A stretch of DNA of 64,000 nucleotides, taken from assembly GCF_014280235.1 (NCBI RefSeq), contig NZ_CP047940.1, positions 1,178,001 to 1,242,000 of the forward strand, written 5' to 3'. The notes below the pieces were generated by a model. That model made no database searches, was not told the DNA's origin, and saw nothing but the letters and a program-made list of their open reading frames with translations. The position numbers were made by a program, and so were the translations under genes. Of this stretch, positions 8,171 to 16,681 are shown one piece after another. Numbering within the stretch: the first letter of the stretch is position 1; each line of letters starts with the position of its first letter. The stretch is from Cyanobium sp. NS01 (GTDB lineage Bacteria > Cyanobacteriota > Cyanobacteriia > PCC-6307 > Cyanobiaceae).

Positions 8171-8872
8171 TTACTGCCGTAACTCAGGGAAGGTGCTGCG
8201 GAACGTCTCCAGCTTCGGGATGTCGTGCACCAGCACATAGGGGTGGCGTGGATTCCGCCGCACGAAGTCCTGGTGGTAGTCCTCGGCGGGGTAGAAGCGG
8301 GCGCTGCTCTCCAGTTGGGTGGCAATCGGCTTCGCGAAGCTGCCGGCTTCATTGAGCTGGGCGATGTACTGCCGCGCCACGTTCTGCAGGAGAGGATCGT
8401 CGCTGAAGATCGCCGATCGGTACTGCTCGCCCACATCGGGCCCCTGGCGGTTCACCTCGGTGGGGTCGTGGGCCACGGCGAAGAACACCTTCAGCAGTTC
8501 CCCGTAGCTCACCTGGCCCGGGTCGTAGGTGATGCGGATGCCCTCCGCGTGGCCGGTGGTGCCCCGGCTCACCTCGGCGTAGCGGGCCGTGGCGCCGGAG
8601 CCGCCGGCATAGCCGGTCTCGACGCTGCGGACCCCCCGCACCTCTTCAAAGATCGCCTCCATGCCCCAGAAACAGCCACCCGCCAGCACGGCTGTCTGGT
8701 CGGGGCCGGGGCGACGGCCCGGATCCAGGGCCGGATCGGGCAGGGCGGCGGCGCTGGCGGCACCGGGGCGCAGGGGCAGCTGGCCTGGCATCAGCAGCGG
8801 CAGCACCAGGAGCCCAGCCAGGCCGGCGCCGAGTGAGGCCAGAAGTGGCCATCCCATCTTGAGCCGGGGCAT
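8171..8872 (-). CDS. msrA: Peptide methionine sulfoxide reductase MsrA, exported form
   Basis: Reduces methionine-S-sulfoxide in oxidised proteins, using thiol chemistry. The catalytic motif GGCFWG places the nucleophile at Cys67; EGIRITYDP, HDPTEVNRQGPDVGEQYRS and YPAEDYHQDF are further MsrA signatures. The 233 residues include about 55 extra at the front: a hydrophobic stretch at residues 8-30 followed by a Pro/Ala linker, which suggests a membrane anchor or signal peptide and a periplasmic or lumenal site. There is no obvious thioredoxin-type recycling Cys pair at the C terminus (it ends FRSTFPELRQ), so it may depend on another reductant. Confidence 0.93.
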   Translation of the reverse strand: MPRLKMGWPLLASLGAGLAGLLVLPLLMPGQLPLRPGAASAAALPDPALDPGRRPGPDQTAVLAGGCFWGMEAIFEEVRGVRSVETGYAGGSGATARYAEVSRGTTGHAEGIRITYDPGQVSYGELLKVFFAVAHDPTEVNRQGPDVGEQYRSAIFSDDPLLQNVARQYIAQLNEAGSFAKPIATQLESSARFYPAEDYHQDFVRRNPRHPYVLVHDIPKLETFRSTFPELRQ

Positions 8873-8944
8873 GGTGATCCCTGAATCCTGTCTCTGGTCT
8901 ACAGCCGGAATCGCGTGGCGGATTGGCGGCAGGCAGCGGCTGTC

Positions 8945-9850
8945 TCAGCCCAGCTCCAGGCAGGCCAGGCCGTAGACGTCGCCCAGTCCCACCCGCGGTG
9001 GCTCCCCCCGGTACATGCGCAGCACGGTGCTCAGGGGTTGGAAGCCGAGCCGCCGCATCAGCGGATCCCCGTGGGGATTGGCGCCCGGCACATCGATCAG
9101 CACCACGCCGGGGTGGCGGGCCAGCATGCCGAGCAGCAGGCGTTCGGCCAGCGCCGGGCTGTCGGCCAGCAGGGGGCCGATGCGCCAGCCCGTTCCCCGC
9201 CGCAGCAGGCAGGGCCGGATCCGGCCGAAGCCGTGGCACTGGCCCTGCCCGTCGATCAGGGCCAGCACGCTGCCGGCCTCCTGGCCCAGCCAGTCGGCCA
9301 GAAAGTGGGGGCGTGGGCTCGGTTCGCGCAGGGCGTCGTAGGCCTGCACGGCCCGCCGCGGCAACCGCTTCCCCTGCAGCAGGTCGAGGCCGTCGTGGGG
9401 ATCGATCGGGCGCTCGTCTCCCGTCGCCATCACCTGCCAGCGCCGGGTGGGGGAGGCCGGCCGGAAGCCCCAGCCGCGGTAGTCCTCCACCCGCTCGGGC
9501 GCCGCCTCCAGGCCGATGCAGGGCAGGGCAGCCAGGTGGCCCATGGCGGTGCGCCACAGGTCGAGGCCGTGGCCCCGGCTCCGCTGGGCCGGATCCACCA
9601 GAAACAGCCCGATGAAGCCGTAGCTGGCGTTGTAGCGCACGCCGGCGATGCAGCCGATCGGCCGCTGGTCGAGCTCCTTCACCCACAGTCCCTGGCGGTC
9701 GGTGTGGCGGAAGCTGGCCACATCTCCTTGGCCGGGACAAAATCCCTCCGCGCGGGCCCAGGCCACCACCTGGGGAATGTCCCGGGGAGCCAGCGGCCGG
9801 ATCAGGCCTGGAGCCCTGACGCTGCCGCCATCAGCTTGGCGCTCGATCAT
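8945..9850 (-). CDS. GNAT family N-acetyltransferase with C-terminal extra domain
   Basis: About 301 residues when started at MIERQADGG; the longer frame would run into the promoter of the divergent kinase gene. The first half is a GNAT fold with the acetyl-CoA loop in GLFLVDPAQRSRGHGLDLWR (R/QxxGxG/A variant RSRGHG). The second half (from about residue 150) resembles the second acetyltransferase-like domain of YitH/HolE-type proteins, with a late GANPHGDPLMRRLGFQ helix-loop. The acceptor substrate is unknown. Confidence 0.8.
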   Translation of the reverse strand: MIERQADGGSVRAPGLIRPLAPRDIPQVVAWARAEGFCPGQGDVASFRHTDRQGLWVKELDQRPIGCIAGVRYNASYGFIGLFLVDPAQRSRGHGLDLWRTAMGHLAALPCIGLEAAPERVEDYRGWGFRPASPTRRWQVMATGDERPIDPHDGLDLLQGKRLPRRAVQAYDALREPSPRPHFLADWLGQEAGSVLALIDGQGQCHGFGRIRPCLLRRGTGWRIGPLLADSPALAERLLLGMLARHPGVVLIDVPGANPHGDPLMRRLGFQPLSTVLRMYRGEPPRVGLGDVYGLACLELG

Positions 9851-9932
9851 GCCTCGCCCATCGCAGGCCTGCCCGGGCTCTCCAGCCTGCTCCCAGCCGC
9901 CACCATGGCGGCAGTGTTTGATCAGGCTCCGC

Positions 9933-11573
9933 ATGCTGAGTGGCTCTTCCCGCGCCCTCGAGATCGTCAAGGTGGTGTCCCAGCACCAGTGGGATTACCT
10001 GCTTGGTCTGCTCAGCGCCCAGCTCGGAGCCGCTGCCGACACCCAGCCGAGCCTGCCGGCGCCGGAGGTGCTCTGCCGCATGCTCACCGAGCTGGGGCCG
10101 GTGTTCGTGAAGGTGGGCCAGCTGCTCAGCACCCGCCCCGACCTGCTGCCGGATGCCTACGTTCGAGCCCTGGCGCGGCTGCAGAGTTCCGTGCCACCGG
10201 CCCCCTGGCCCGAGGTGGAGGGCCGCCTGCTGGAGCAGTGGCAGCGCTCCCCGGAGGAGGTGTTCGCCAGCTTTGACACCACTCCGGTGGCGGCGGGCAG
10301 CATCGGCCAGGTGCACCGAGCGGAGCTGGCCGATGGCCGGGCCGTGGCCGTGAAGGTGCTCCGCCCCGGCATCGAGCGCCAGGTGGAGGAGGACGGCCAG
10401 CTGCTGCGCCAGATCGCCGCCCTCGCCGCCCAGACACCGCTGGGCTCGAGTTACGACCTGCCGGGCCTGGCGGAGCAACTGGTGGCTGCCCTCGAGGGTG
10501 AGATCGACTTCCGCCGCGAGGCCGGCAACACCGAACGGCTGGCGGAGGTGCTGAAGCGCTCCAGCTTCGTGGGCGATGGCCGGCTGCGGGTGCCCGGGTT
10601 GTTCCGGGAGTTCAGCGGCCCGGCGGTGCTGGTGCTGGAGTGGTTGGCGGGGGATCCGATCTTGAGCCCTGAGGCCCGCTCCGCCCTGGAGCAGTGCTCC
10701 GGTGGGGTGGAGGCCGCCACCGATGCCCTGCTGGGCGCCTTCGTGGAGCAGTTCTTCGTGGAGGGCTTCTTCGACGCCGATCCCCATCCCGGCAACCTGA
10801 TGGTGGCGGCCGACGGCACGATCACCATCCTGGATCTGGGCATGGTGGGCAGCTTCGATCCCCGCACCCGCACGATGGTGCTGGATCTGGTGCTGGCCCT
10901 GATCAACGAAGATCCGGCCCGGGCCACCGATCTGCTGGTGCATCTGGCGCCGCCCCTGGCCAGCAGCGTCGATCGGCGCGGGCTGCGGCGCCGGCTCGAC
11001 CAGCTGATCCGCGCCAACTTCGCCAAGCCCCTGCAGCAGCTCAACTTCGCCCATTTCCTGGCCGACATGCTGCAGATCGCAAGCAGCACCGGCCTGCAGG
11101 TGCCGGGCAACCTCGGCCTGTTCGTCAAGGCGATCACCAACCTGGAGGGGGTGGGACGGGAGCTGTCGCCGGAGTTCAGCTTCAGCGAGGCGATGAAGCC
11201 CTTGGTGAGCCGGTTGATGGCCCGCGCCCTGTTGCTTCCCCAGCAGAGGGTGATGCAGTTCGGCCTCGACCTGCGCAGCCTCCTGCTCGATTCCCCGCGC
11301 CAGCTCAGTGGCCTGCTCCAGCGCTTCAGCGGCGACGAACTGGTGTTCGCCTTTCAGCTGCAGGGCCTGGACCGGGTGCTGGGCAACCTTGATGTGCTCT
11401 CGCGGCGCATCGCTCTGGCGATCCTGGTGGCGGCCCTGCTGCTCAGTGCCACGGTGATGGCCACCCAGTCGGAGCTGCAGCTGCTGCGCCAGGTGAGCCA
11501 GGGGCTGTTCGTGGCCGCCAACGTGCTGGGGGTGTGGCTGGTGGTCTCGCTGATGCGCTCCGGCCGCCGCTGA
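9933..11573 (+). CDS. ABC1/UbiB/AarF atypical kinase-like protein
   Basis: A 546-residue protein of the ADCK/UbiB family, linked in other organisms to quinone and prenyl-lipid metabolism through an ATPase-like kinase fold. The hallmark motifs are present: KxGQ in VFVKVGQLLSTRPDLL, the Ala-rich loop replacing the P-loop (AAGSIGQVH), the catalytic and metal motifs FFDADPHPGNLM and ILDLGMVG. Two hydrophobic segments at the C terminus (RRIALAILVAALLLSATVM and the following span) anchor it in a membrane. The start ATG gives MLSGSSRALEIVKVV; sequence upstream of it in frame overlaps the divergent gene and is not credible. In cyanobacteria the likely setting is plastoquinone or tocopherol metabolism at thylakoids (inference). 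Confidence 0.92.
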   Translation: MLSGSSRALEIVKVVSQHQWDYLLGLLSAQLGAAADTQPSLPAPEVLCRMLTELGPVFVKVGQLLSTRPDLLPDAYVRALARLQSSVPPAPWPEVEGRLLEQWQRSPEEVFASFDTTPVAAGSIGQVHRAELADGRAVAVKVLRPGIERQVEEDGQLLRQIAALAAQTPLGSSYDLPGLAEQLVAALEGEIDFRREAGNTERLAEVLKRSSFVGDGRLRVPGLFREFSGPAVLVLEWLAGDPILSPEARSALEQCSGGVEAATDALLGAFVEQFFVEGFFDADPHPGNLMVAADGTITILDLGMVGSFDPRTRTMVLDLVLALINEDPARATDLLVHLAPPLASSVDRRGLRRRLDQLIRANFAKPLQQLNFAHFLADMLQIASSTGLQVPGNLGLFVKAITNLEGVGRELSPEFSFSEAMKPLVSRLMARALLLPQQRVMQFGLDLRSLLLDSPRQLSGLLQRFSGDELVFAFQLQGLDRVLGNLDVLSRRIALAILVAALLLSATVMATQSELQLLRQVSQGLFVAANVLGVWLVVSLMRSGRR

Positions 11574-11603
11574 AGCGCTGCTGCTGAGCCGGCTCGCGGC
11601 CCT

Positions 11604-11609
11604 TAGGGT
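11604..11609 (+). promoter_or_regulatory. Candidate -10 box TAGGGT
   Basis: TAGGGT lies 22 bases before the GTG start of the GluR0-like gene, a spacing that fits a short leader. The same hexamer stands ahead of several other genes in this window. No good -35 box was found, so the call is tentative. Confidence 0.35.
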
Positions 11610-11631
11610 CGCCAGGGTCGCGACAGCTGTT

Positions 11632-12774
11632 GTGTTGAACATCCCCGGCCGCGCCGCCTCCCTGCTCTGTCGTGCGTTGGTCGGCGCGGCGCTGCTGCTG
11701 CCAACCGCCCTGGGGCTGCAACCTGCCTCAGCCAGGCCCCTGCGGGTGGGGATCAGCGGCAACGCGCCCTTCCTGATCCGGCGGGGGGATGTGCTGGAAG
11801 GCATCACACCTGATCTCTGGCGCGTGGTGGCGGAGGAGAACAGCTTCCAGGCCGAGCTCGTACCGAAGGCGAACACCGCCGCCAACCTCAAGGCCCTGGA
11901 GCGCGGTGAACTCGACCTGGCGATCGGCCCGATCAGCATCACCCCTGAGCGCCTCAGCAGTGGGGCCATCGAGTTCACCCAGCCCTACTTCTTCGGCCAG
12001 GTGGGCGTGCTGGTGCCCCTGCGGGATGGGGGGCTGTGGGCGCGAGTCAGGCCCTTCTTTCAGGTGGCGGCGCTGTCGTCGATCGGGCTGCTGCTGCTGT
12101 CGCTGTTCGTGGTGGGCAACCTGATCTGGCTGGCGGAGCGACGCCGCAATCCAGAGCATTTCCCACCCCACTACCTCCACGGGGTGGGCAACGGCCTCTG
12201 GTTTGCGATCGTCACGCTCACCACGGTGGGCTACGGCGACCGGGCCCCGGTGACTCGTCTGGGCCGGGTGATTGCCGCGGTGTGGATGATGATCACTCTG
12301 CTGGCCGTGTCCTCGATCACCGCCGGCCTGGCCTCGGCCTTCACGGTGTCCCTGGCCCGGGTGCCCGGTGGCGGCATCCAGTCGGTGGAGGGCCTGCGCA
12401 ACCGCCCCGTGGCCGTGGTCAAGGGCACCACCAGTGAGAAGTGGGGGCGTCTGAGCGGGGCCAGCCTCAGCCAGCAACCCACCCTGCAGGCGGCGGTGGC
12501 CAAGCTCGCGGCCGGCAAGGTGGATGCCGTGATCTACGACTCGCCAGCCCTGCGCTATTACCTCAGCCAGAATCCCCGGCTGGATCTGAAGCTGGCGCCG
12601 TTCAGCCTGGCCCAGGAGACCTACGGCTTTGCCATGCCGCTCAACAGCCCCCTGGAGAAGCCTCTGGACGTGAGCCTGCTGCGGATGCTGCGCTCCGGCC
12701 AGATCGAGGCGTTCTACCAGGGCTGGGTCGACGGCCCCACGGACGATGCAGCGCCGGGTCCAGGGGTGGGCTGA
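11632..12774 (+). CDS. GluR0-like prokaryotic glutamate-receptor potassium channel
   Basis: A 380-residue ligand-gated channel. After a signal peptide (to about ASARP, residue 35) comes the first lobe of a periplasmic amino-acid-binding domain (LRVGISGNAPFL to about 130, with LAIGPISITPERL and FTQPYFFGQVG), then a membrane segment (143-165), a pore loop with the potassium selectivity filter TTVGYGD at 197-203, a second membrane segment (210-235), and the second binding lobe (245-370, with VVKGTTSEKW and AVIYDSPALRYY). This split arrangement is exactly that of Synechocystis GluR0, an ancestor-like ionotropic glutamate receptor. Start is GTG at 11632 or the TTG just after. Ligand inferred as an amino acid; it could differ from glutamate. 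Confidence 0.92.
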   Translation: MLNIPGRAASLLCRALVGAALLLPTALGLQPASARPLRVGISGNAPFLIRRGDVLEGITPDLWRVVAEENSFQAELVPKANTAANLKALERGELDLAIGPISITPERLSSGAIEFTQPYFFGQVGVLVPLRDGGLWARVRPFFQVAALSSIGLLLLSLFVVGNLIWLAERRRNPEHFPPHYLHGVGNGLWFAIVTLTTVGYGDRAPVTRLGRVIAAVWMMITLLAVSSITAGLASAFTVSLARVPGGGIQSVEGLRNRPVAVVKGTTSEKWGRLSGASLSQQPTLQAAVAKLAAGKVDAVIYDSPALRYYLSQNPRLDLKLAPFSLAQETYGFAMPLNSPLEKPLDVSLLRMLRSGQIEAFYQGWVDGPTDDAAPGPGVG

Positions 12775-12884
12775 GTATTCCTCTTCATTGTGGCGGCATG
12801 GTCTGCATCGCTACCGCCAAGGGCTGTGGCCCAGGTCTTGGCTGGAGTTCTCCCTGGAACCAGGGCCCTTCGCCGTCGCTCCCC

Positions 12885-13340
12885 ATGACCTCCACGCTCA
12901 GCTCTCCCACGGCCCTGGACACCACAGCGCCCCTCGATCCCGCCGTGGCCTTCGTGGCCCTGGCCCTGGCGGCTGTCTCCTGGGACGGCAGCCTCACCAT
13001 GGCCGGCTCCAGGGCTCTGCGGCATGCGCTCGACTACCGCCATCCCTACCGCGATTACACCCCTGAGCAGATGGTGGGCCTGATGGATGGCCTGATGGCC
13101 ACCCTGCGCCGCGATGGTCCCCAGCACCTGATGGTGCGTGCCGCTGAGGTGCTCAACGCCGGCCAGCGCGCCACCGCCTATGCCGTGGCGGCGGAGATCA
13201 TGCGCTCCGATGGCCCCCTGGAAGACGACGAGCGCAACATCCTCAGCAACCTGGCCGCCACACTCCAGCTGGGCGACGCCGTGACGATCCCGGTGCACGC
13301 GGCGATGGATCTGCTGCATGCCGATCTCGACATGGCCTGA
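12885..13340 (+). CDS. TerB-like tellurite resistance family protein
   Basis: A 151-residue helical protein of the TerB fold. The typical pattern is visible: VAFVALALAAVSWDGSLTMAGSRALR in the first helices (an acidic residue and Gly at the metal-binding-like turn), and AEIMRSDGPLEDDERNILSNLAATL in the second half, an acidic turn in equivalent position. The ATG at 12885 starts just ahead of the conserved part. TerB proteins are linked to tellurite tolerance and membrane-associated stress complexes in other bacteria; cyanobacterial single-domain copies have no assigned role. Confidence 0.75.
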   Translation: MTSTLSSPTALDTTAPLDPAVAFVALALAAVSWDGSLTMAGSRALRHALDYRHPYRDYTPEQMVGLMDGLMATLRRDGPQHLMVRAAEVLNAGQRATAYAVAAEIMRSDGPLEDDERNILSNLAATLQLGDAVTIPVHAAMDLLHADLDMA

Positions 13341-13471
13341 GCGCCCGCTTGGCCCGCTCCCCCGCCGTGCGGAAACCGTCACAGGCCAGGGGAGTTGGCC
13401 CATTGGGTATCAGCTAATGCGACATCAAGGCCGAACCGGTCGCGAAACTTCACGCACTTGTGATTTCGTTG

Positions 13472-13897
13472 ATGTCCCTTGCGCGCCAGGTGGAACTCCT
13501 GCCCTTCGCCGGCAGCCGTTCCGGCCAAGCCTTTCTCTCCAGACCCCAGCCCTGTGATGAAACGTTGATCGCCGAGATCAGCCCCCAGGCGGCCTGTGAG
13601 CTCTTCTGCCATCGACAGCAGACCGATCAGCTGATGGTGCTGCGCGGCTGCATCGACCTGGTGGTGCTCCAGGAAAGGAGCCTGAGACGCATCTGTCTGC
13701 GGGAAGACGAAGGCGTCTGGGTGCGCATCCCCCCCGGCGTTCCCCACGGCGCCATCAACCGCGGGCGCACCCCAGCTCTGCTGGTGAACGCTGTGCTGCG
13801 TCACGGCCCCAGCGATCCCCGTGATTACCTGCCCAGGCGCGTGCCGGAATCGCTGCAGACCCAATGGCAGGCCCTGCGGGAGGAAGCTTGGGCCTGA
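13472..13897 (+). CDS. Cupin-fold small protein
   Basis: About 141 residues starting at MSLARQVELLPF; a GTG 12 bases upstream is an alternative start. The middle matches a single cupin barrel: HRQQTDQLMVLRG, then a loop and VWVRIPPGVPHGAINRG near residue 90, typical of the second cupin motif in which PxGxxH supplies a metal ligand. The first motif is poor in His, so metal binding is uncertain. Substrate unknown. Confidence 0.7.
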   Translation: MSLARQVELLPFAGSRSGQAFLSRPQPCDETLIAEISPQAACELFCHRQQTDQLMVLRGCIDLVVLQERSLRRICLREDEGVWVRIPPGVPHGAINRGRTPALLVNAVLRHGPSDPRDYLPRRVPESLQTQWQALREEAWA

Positions 13898-13974
13898 AAT
13901 CGCAGAGCCCCGGCGGCCGCAGCTCTGCGGAGTCCGGCCGCCGGGAGAATGGTGCTGCTCTCTGTCTTACAGCC

Positions 13975-14898
13975 GTGCCGCCCCGCTCCCGCTGGCTGCC
14001 TGTCCTTGCCCTCAGTGCGGCCCTGACCGTGGGGCTGCTCAGTCCATGGCACAGTCCCTGGCTGCGCAGTGCTCATGGCGCAGCAGCCGAACCCTTTCTG
14101 GCCTCACCCGTGCGGGGGGCAGTGGCGGTGATCGGCGGCGAGGGCGGCAACATCGCCGTGCTCACCGGAGCCGAGGGCACTCTCTTCGTGGATGCCAAGT
14201 TCGAGCGTCTGGGCACCGCCGTGCGCGCGGCGGTGAGGGCCCTGGGAGGCAGCGACCCCACCTGGCTGATCAACACCCACTTCCACTTCGATCACACCGA
14301 CGGCAATGCCGGCTTCGCCCGCACCGGCGCCCGCATCGTGGCCCACCAGAACGTGCGTCGCCGCCTGGCGGAGGGCTCCAGCATTCCGGCCTTCAACCTG
14401 GTGACCCCTCCGGCTCCAGCGGAGGCCCTGCCTGTGGTGAGCTTCGAGCAGAGCCTGCAGCTCTCGCTCAACGGCGAACAGCTGGATCTGGAGTACCTGC
14501 CGGCGGCCCATACCGATGGCGACGTGCTGGTGCGCTTCGAGCAGGCGGATGTGATCCATGCCGGGGATGTCTGGTTCAACGGCATGTATCCCTTCATCGA
14601 CGCCGGCAACGGCGGCACCCTGGCGGGGGCGATTGCCGGCGTCGATCGGGTCCTGGCCCTGGCCGGGCCCGACACTCGCATCATTCCGGGCCATGGCAGC
14701 GTCGGCAGCCGCGACGACCTCGCCACCTACCGGGCCATGCTCGCCACGGCCCAGCAGCGCCTGACGGCTCTGAAGCAGCAGGGGCTCGGGGCCGAACAGG
14801 CTGTGGCCGCCAAGCCCCTGGCCGACCTCGAGCAGCGCTGGGGGCAGGGGCTGTTCAGCGGTGATCGCTGGATTGAGGTGCTCTGGCCGGCTCTTTGA
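13975..14898 (+). CDS. Exported metallo-beta-lactamase-fold hydrolase
   Basis: The metal motif HFHFDHTDG (HxHxDH) with downstream LPAAHTDGDVLVRF, VIHAGDVWFNG and IIPGHGSVGS gives all the usual zinc ligands of an MBL-fold hydrolase. Starting at the GTG at 13975, the 307-residue protein begins with a hydrophobic stretch (RWLPVLALSAALTVGLL) and an Ala-rich cleavage region, so it is probably exported. A longer frame opens at 13864 inside the cupin gene but that part looks like leader. The arrangement resembles quinoprotein-relay MBL proteins; the substrate is unknown and it is probably not an antibiotic resistance enzyme. Confidence 0.85.
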   Translation: MPPRSRWLPVLALSAALTVGLLSPWHSPWLRSAHGAAAEPFLASPVRGAVAVIGGEGGNIAVLTGAEGTLFVDAKFERLGTAVRAAVRALGGSDPTWLINTHFHFDHTDGNAGFARTGARIVAHQNVRRRLAEGSSIPAFNLVTPPAPAEALPVVSFEQSLQLSLNGEQLDLEYLPAAHTDGDVLVRFEQADVIHAGDVWFNGMYPFIDAGNGGTLAGAIAGVDRVLALAGPDTRIIPGHGSVGSRDDLATYRAMLATAQQRLTALKQQGLGAEQAVAAKPLADLEQRWGQGLFSGDRWIEVLWPAL

Positions 14899-15197
14899 GG
14901 CATGCTGAGGACAACGTTCTTTCTTTCCTGCTGCGACCCGTGCTGCGACCTCTCCTGCCTCGCTCCCTGGCCACTCTGCTGGCCTGCTCGGGCCTGGCCC
15001 TGATCGCCCCTCCGGCCATGGCCCAGAAAGTGGTGCCCAAGATCGGCACCATCTGTCCGCTGGGCTATGTGGATCTGTTCAACGGCAAGTGCAGCAACCT
15101 GGGGGCCTTCAACTACACGGTCACGCCCACCAACGGCAAGGCGTGCCTGGAGGGCTGGATGAACGTGGGTGGTGGCTACTGCCGCAGGAAGAACTGA
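14895..15197 (+). CDS. Small secreted Cys-containing protein
   Basis: Up to 100 residues. The frame opens with a TTG that overlaps the stop of the MBL gene (TTGA), which would couple the two; a GTG at 14940 is the other likely start and would give a tidy signal peptide (LRPLLPRSLATLL to PPAMAQ). The mature part, about 56 residues, has four Cys (TICPLG, GKCSNL, KACLEG, GYCRRK), probably two disulfides. Family not recognised. Confidence 0.6.
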   Translation: MRHAEDNVLSFLLRPVLRPLLPRSLATLLACSGLALIAPPAMAQKVVPKIGTICPLGYVDLFNGKCSNLGAFNYTVTPTNGKACLEGWMNVGGGYCRRKN

Positions 15198-15335
15198 CCA
15201 CATCCCTCTGTGGGGCTGCCACCAAACAGCCCGTTTGCCCATGAGTGCAGTTGCTCATCGGGCTGATTCGGTGCGCGTTACCACGGATTTGCCTGGGGCA
15301 GACCCGAAACAGTGGTGTTCCAGGCGCGTGGACCC

Positions 15336-15710
15336 ATGCTCGAACCGATGCTCGACTGTGGCTACCGCAATGAGCGCTCCCACCTGGTGATGCTCTGCTG
15401 CAGCGGATCGACTGGCTTCGCCCTTGAGAGGGTGATTTTCCCCTTTGAGCTGCTCACCTTCCATGCCCCCGCCGGCGCCACGGTGCTGATCTATGGGCCC
15501 GCTCCCCAGGATCCGGAGTTGCTCGAGAGCTGTGGCGTGGAAACGCTGTTGCTGGGGCTGGATGCCGCCGGGCAGCACCCGCTGCTGCCGCCGAGCATGG
15601 CGGCCCTGTTGCAGGACCTGCGCCAGCGCTACCTGCAGGACCCCAGTGAGGAAAACCGTCGCCACCTGGTGCAGTTCGAGCAGACCCTGCGCCACAGCCT
15701 GCCCACCTGA
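15336..15710 (+). CDS. DUF1830 family protein (cyanobacterial)
   Basis: About 124 residues starting at MLEPMLDCGYRN. It has the pattern of the DUF1830 family of cyanobacteria: an early LCCSGST segment, then ALERVIFPFELLTFHAPAGATVLIY, where the FERVVFPGQ-like strand is recognised. The C-terminal helix (LLQDLRQRYLQDPSEENRRH) is charged. Function unknown in the family. No signal peptide. Confidence 0.65.
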   Translation: MLEPMLDCGYRNERSHLVMLCCSGSTGFALERVIFPFELLTFHAPAGATVLIYGPAPQDPELLESCGVETLLLGLDAAGQHPLLPPSMAALLQDLRQRYLQDPSEENRRHLVQFEQTLRHSLPT

Positions 15711-15817
15711 GGCCCGCTGGCCACCGCCCTGCAGGTGGTGCGGTTCACCGTCCCAGGGGCAACGCAAGCCACGGGGAGTGCAGAGCAGAATGGATCCATT
15801 GATGGGCTAAGGGTGCC

Positions 15818-16063
15818 ATGGCCTCGCTTCAATCGCTCCGGCATGGTCCCCCATCGGCCCTCGTGGCCCCTGTGCTGGGCCTGGCGGCCGTGGGTGCCGT
15901 GGTGGTGATCCCCCTGGTGGCTCTGGCGGCCATTCCCCTGCTGGTGGCCACGATCCTGGCGGCCGGTGGGGTGCTGGTGTTCGGTCTCACCATCTGGGCC
16001 TCGATCGAGGGCCTGGCTGCCCTGGAACGCTGGCTGGAAACCGATCAGCGCTTCCAGAAGTAA
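15818..16063 (+). CDS. Small two-span membrane protein
   Basis: 81 residues with a long, nearly continuous hydrophobic core (ALVAPVLGLAAVGAVVVIPL and AAIPLLVATILAAGGVLV), enough for two membrane spans, and a polar C-terminal tail (LERWLETDQRF). The ATG follows directly after a TAAGGG-like box. Family not recognised. Its end overlaps a short convergent frame by 19 bases. Confidence 0.55.
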   Translation: MASLQSLRHGPPSALVAPVLGLAAVGAVVVIPLVALAAIPLLVATILAAGGVLVFGLTIWASIEGLAALERWLETDQRFQK

Positions 16064-16230
16064 GACGGCCTGGCCTGTTGGCGCCGCCGCAGTTCGACCT
16101 GGAAGGCCTGGCCCAGCTGCCGAGCCTGATGCTGGCGCCAGCGCTGCTGCCAGCCCACCAGCTTGAGTGCCACAAGCCCGCACCAGAGCAGCAGGGCGGG
16201 GGAGGAAAAACCAAGCTGGCCATGGGTCAT
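16045..16230 (-). CDS. Possible small single-span protein
   Basis: A 61-residue frame starting MTHGQLGFSS with one hydrophobic segment (ALLLWCGLVALKLVGW) followed by a strongly basic tail rich in Arg and Gln. The shape (short anchor plus basic helix) is reasonable for a real gene, but there is no family support and it overlaps the neighbouring gene at its end. Confidence 0.35.
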   Translation of the reverse strand: MTHGQLGFSSPALLLWCGLVALKLVGWQQRWRQHQARQLGQAFQVELRRRQQARPSYFWKR

Positions 16231-16364
16231 AGGGCCATTCTGGTCGGCTGGGTTCCCCTCTGCCGCTGGGCGGTTTGTTGCACTGGGCAGCACAGCTGTG
16301 AGCGTTTTGGAACAGGTGCGGTTACCTTTGGGCCTCTTCAGCTACCGGAGTCAGCCGGAAGCCC

Positions 16365-16628
16365 ATGACAGGCACCACTGCCGTTGACCTGCAGGGACTC
16401 ACCCGATGGCCTGGCCGAGCTCGCCCCAAAGCTCAGTCAGCCTCAGCCCGGCTGCGTCGCTCCAACCGCGAGGACGCGCTTCGGCAGATCGACCTTGCCA
16501 CCCTCGCTCAGGCGTTTCTCAGTCGGGAGGCGGTTTACCTGGGTCGTGGTGATTTCTGGCGCTGGGAGTTGGATGGCATCCCCCTATGGCTGGTGCCCCA
16601 GCTCCGGGACCTGGGTTTTCTGCCCTGA
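16365..16628 (+). CDS. Hypothetical small protein
   Basis: 87 residues: a basic front part (RWPGRARPKAQ, ARLRRSNRED) and a more ordered rear part with IDLATLAQAFLSREAVYLG and ELDGIPLWLVPQLRDLGF. No family recognised. It converges on the FRP operon, ending 54 bases from it. Confidence 0.5.
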   Translation: MTGTTAVDLQGLTRWPGRARPKAQSASARLRRSNREDALRQIDLATLAQAFLSREAVYLGRGDFWRWELDGIPLWLVPQLRDLGFLP

Positions 16629-16681
16629 TCAGGCCACTCCCATGGGCTCTGGGGAGTCTCCCCAGGTCCGTCAGAGGGGGG

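Noticed and set aside
15198-15213. CCACA/TGTGG hairpin after the small Cys protein as a terminator
   Set aside because: Five pairs only and no T run follows.
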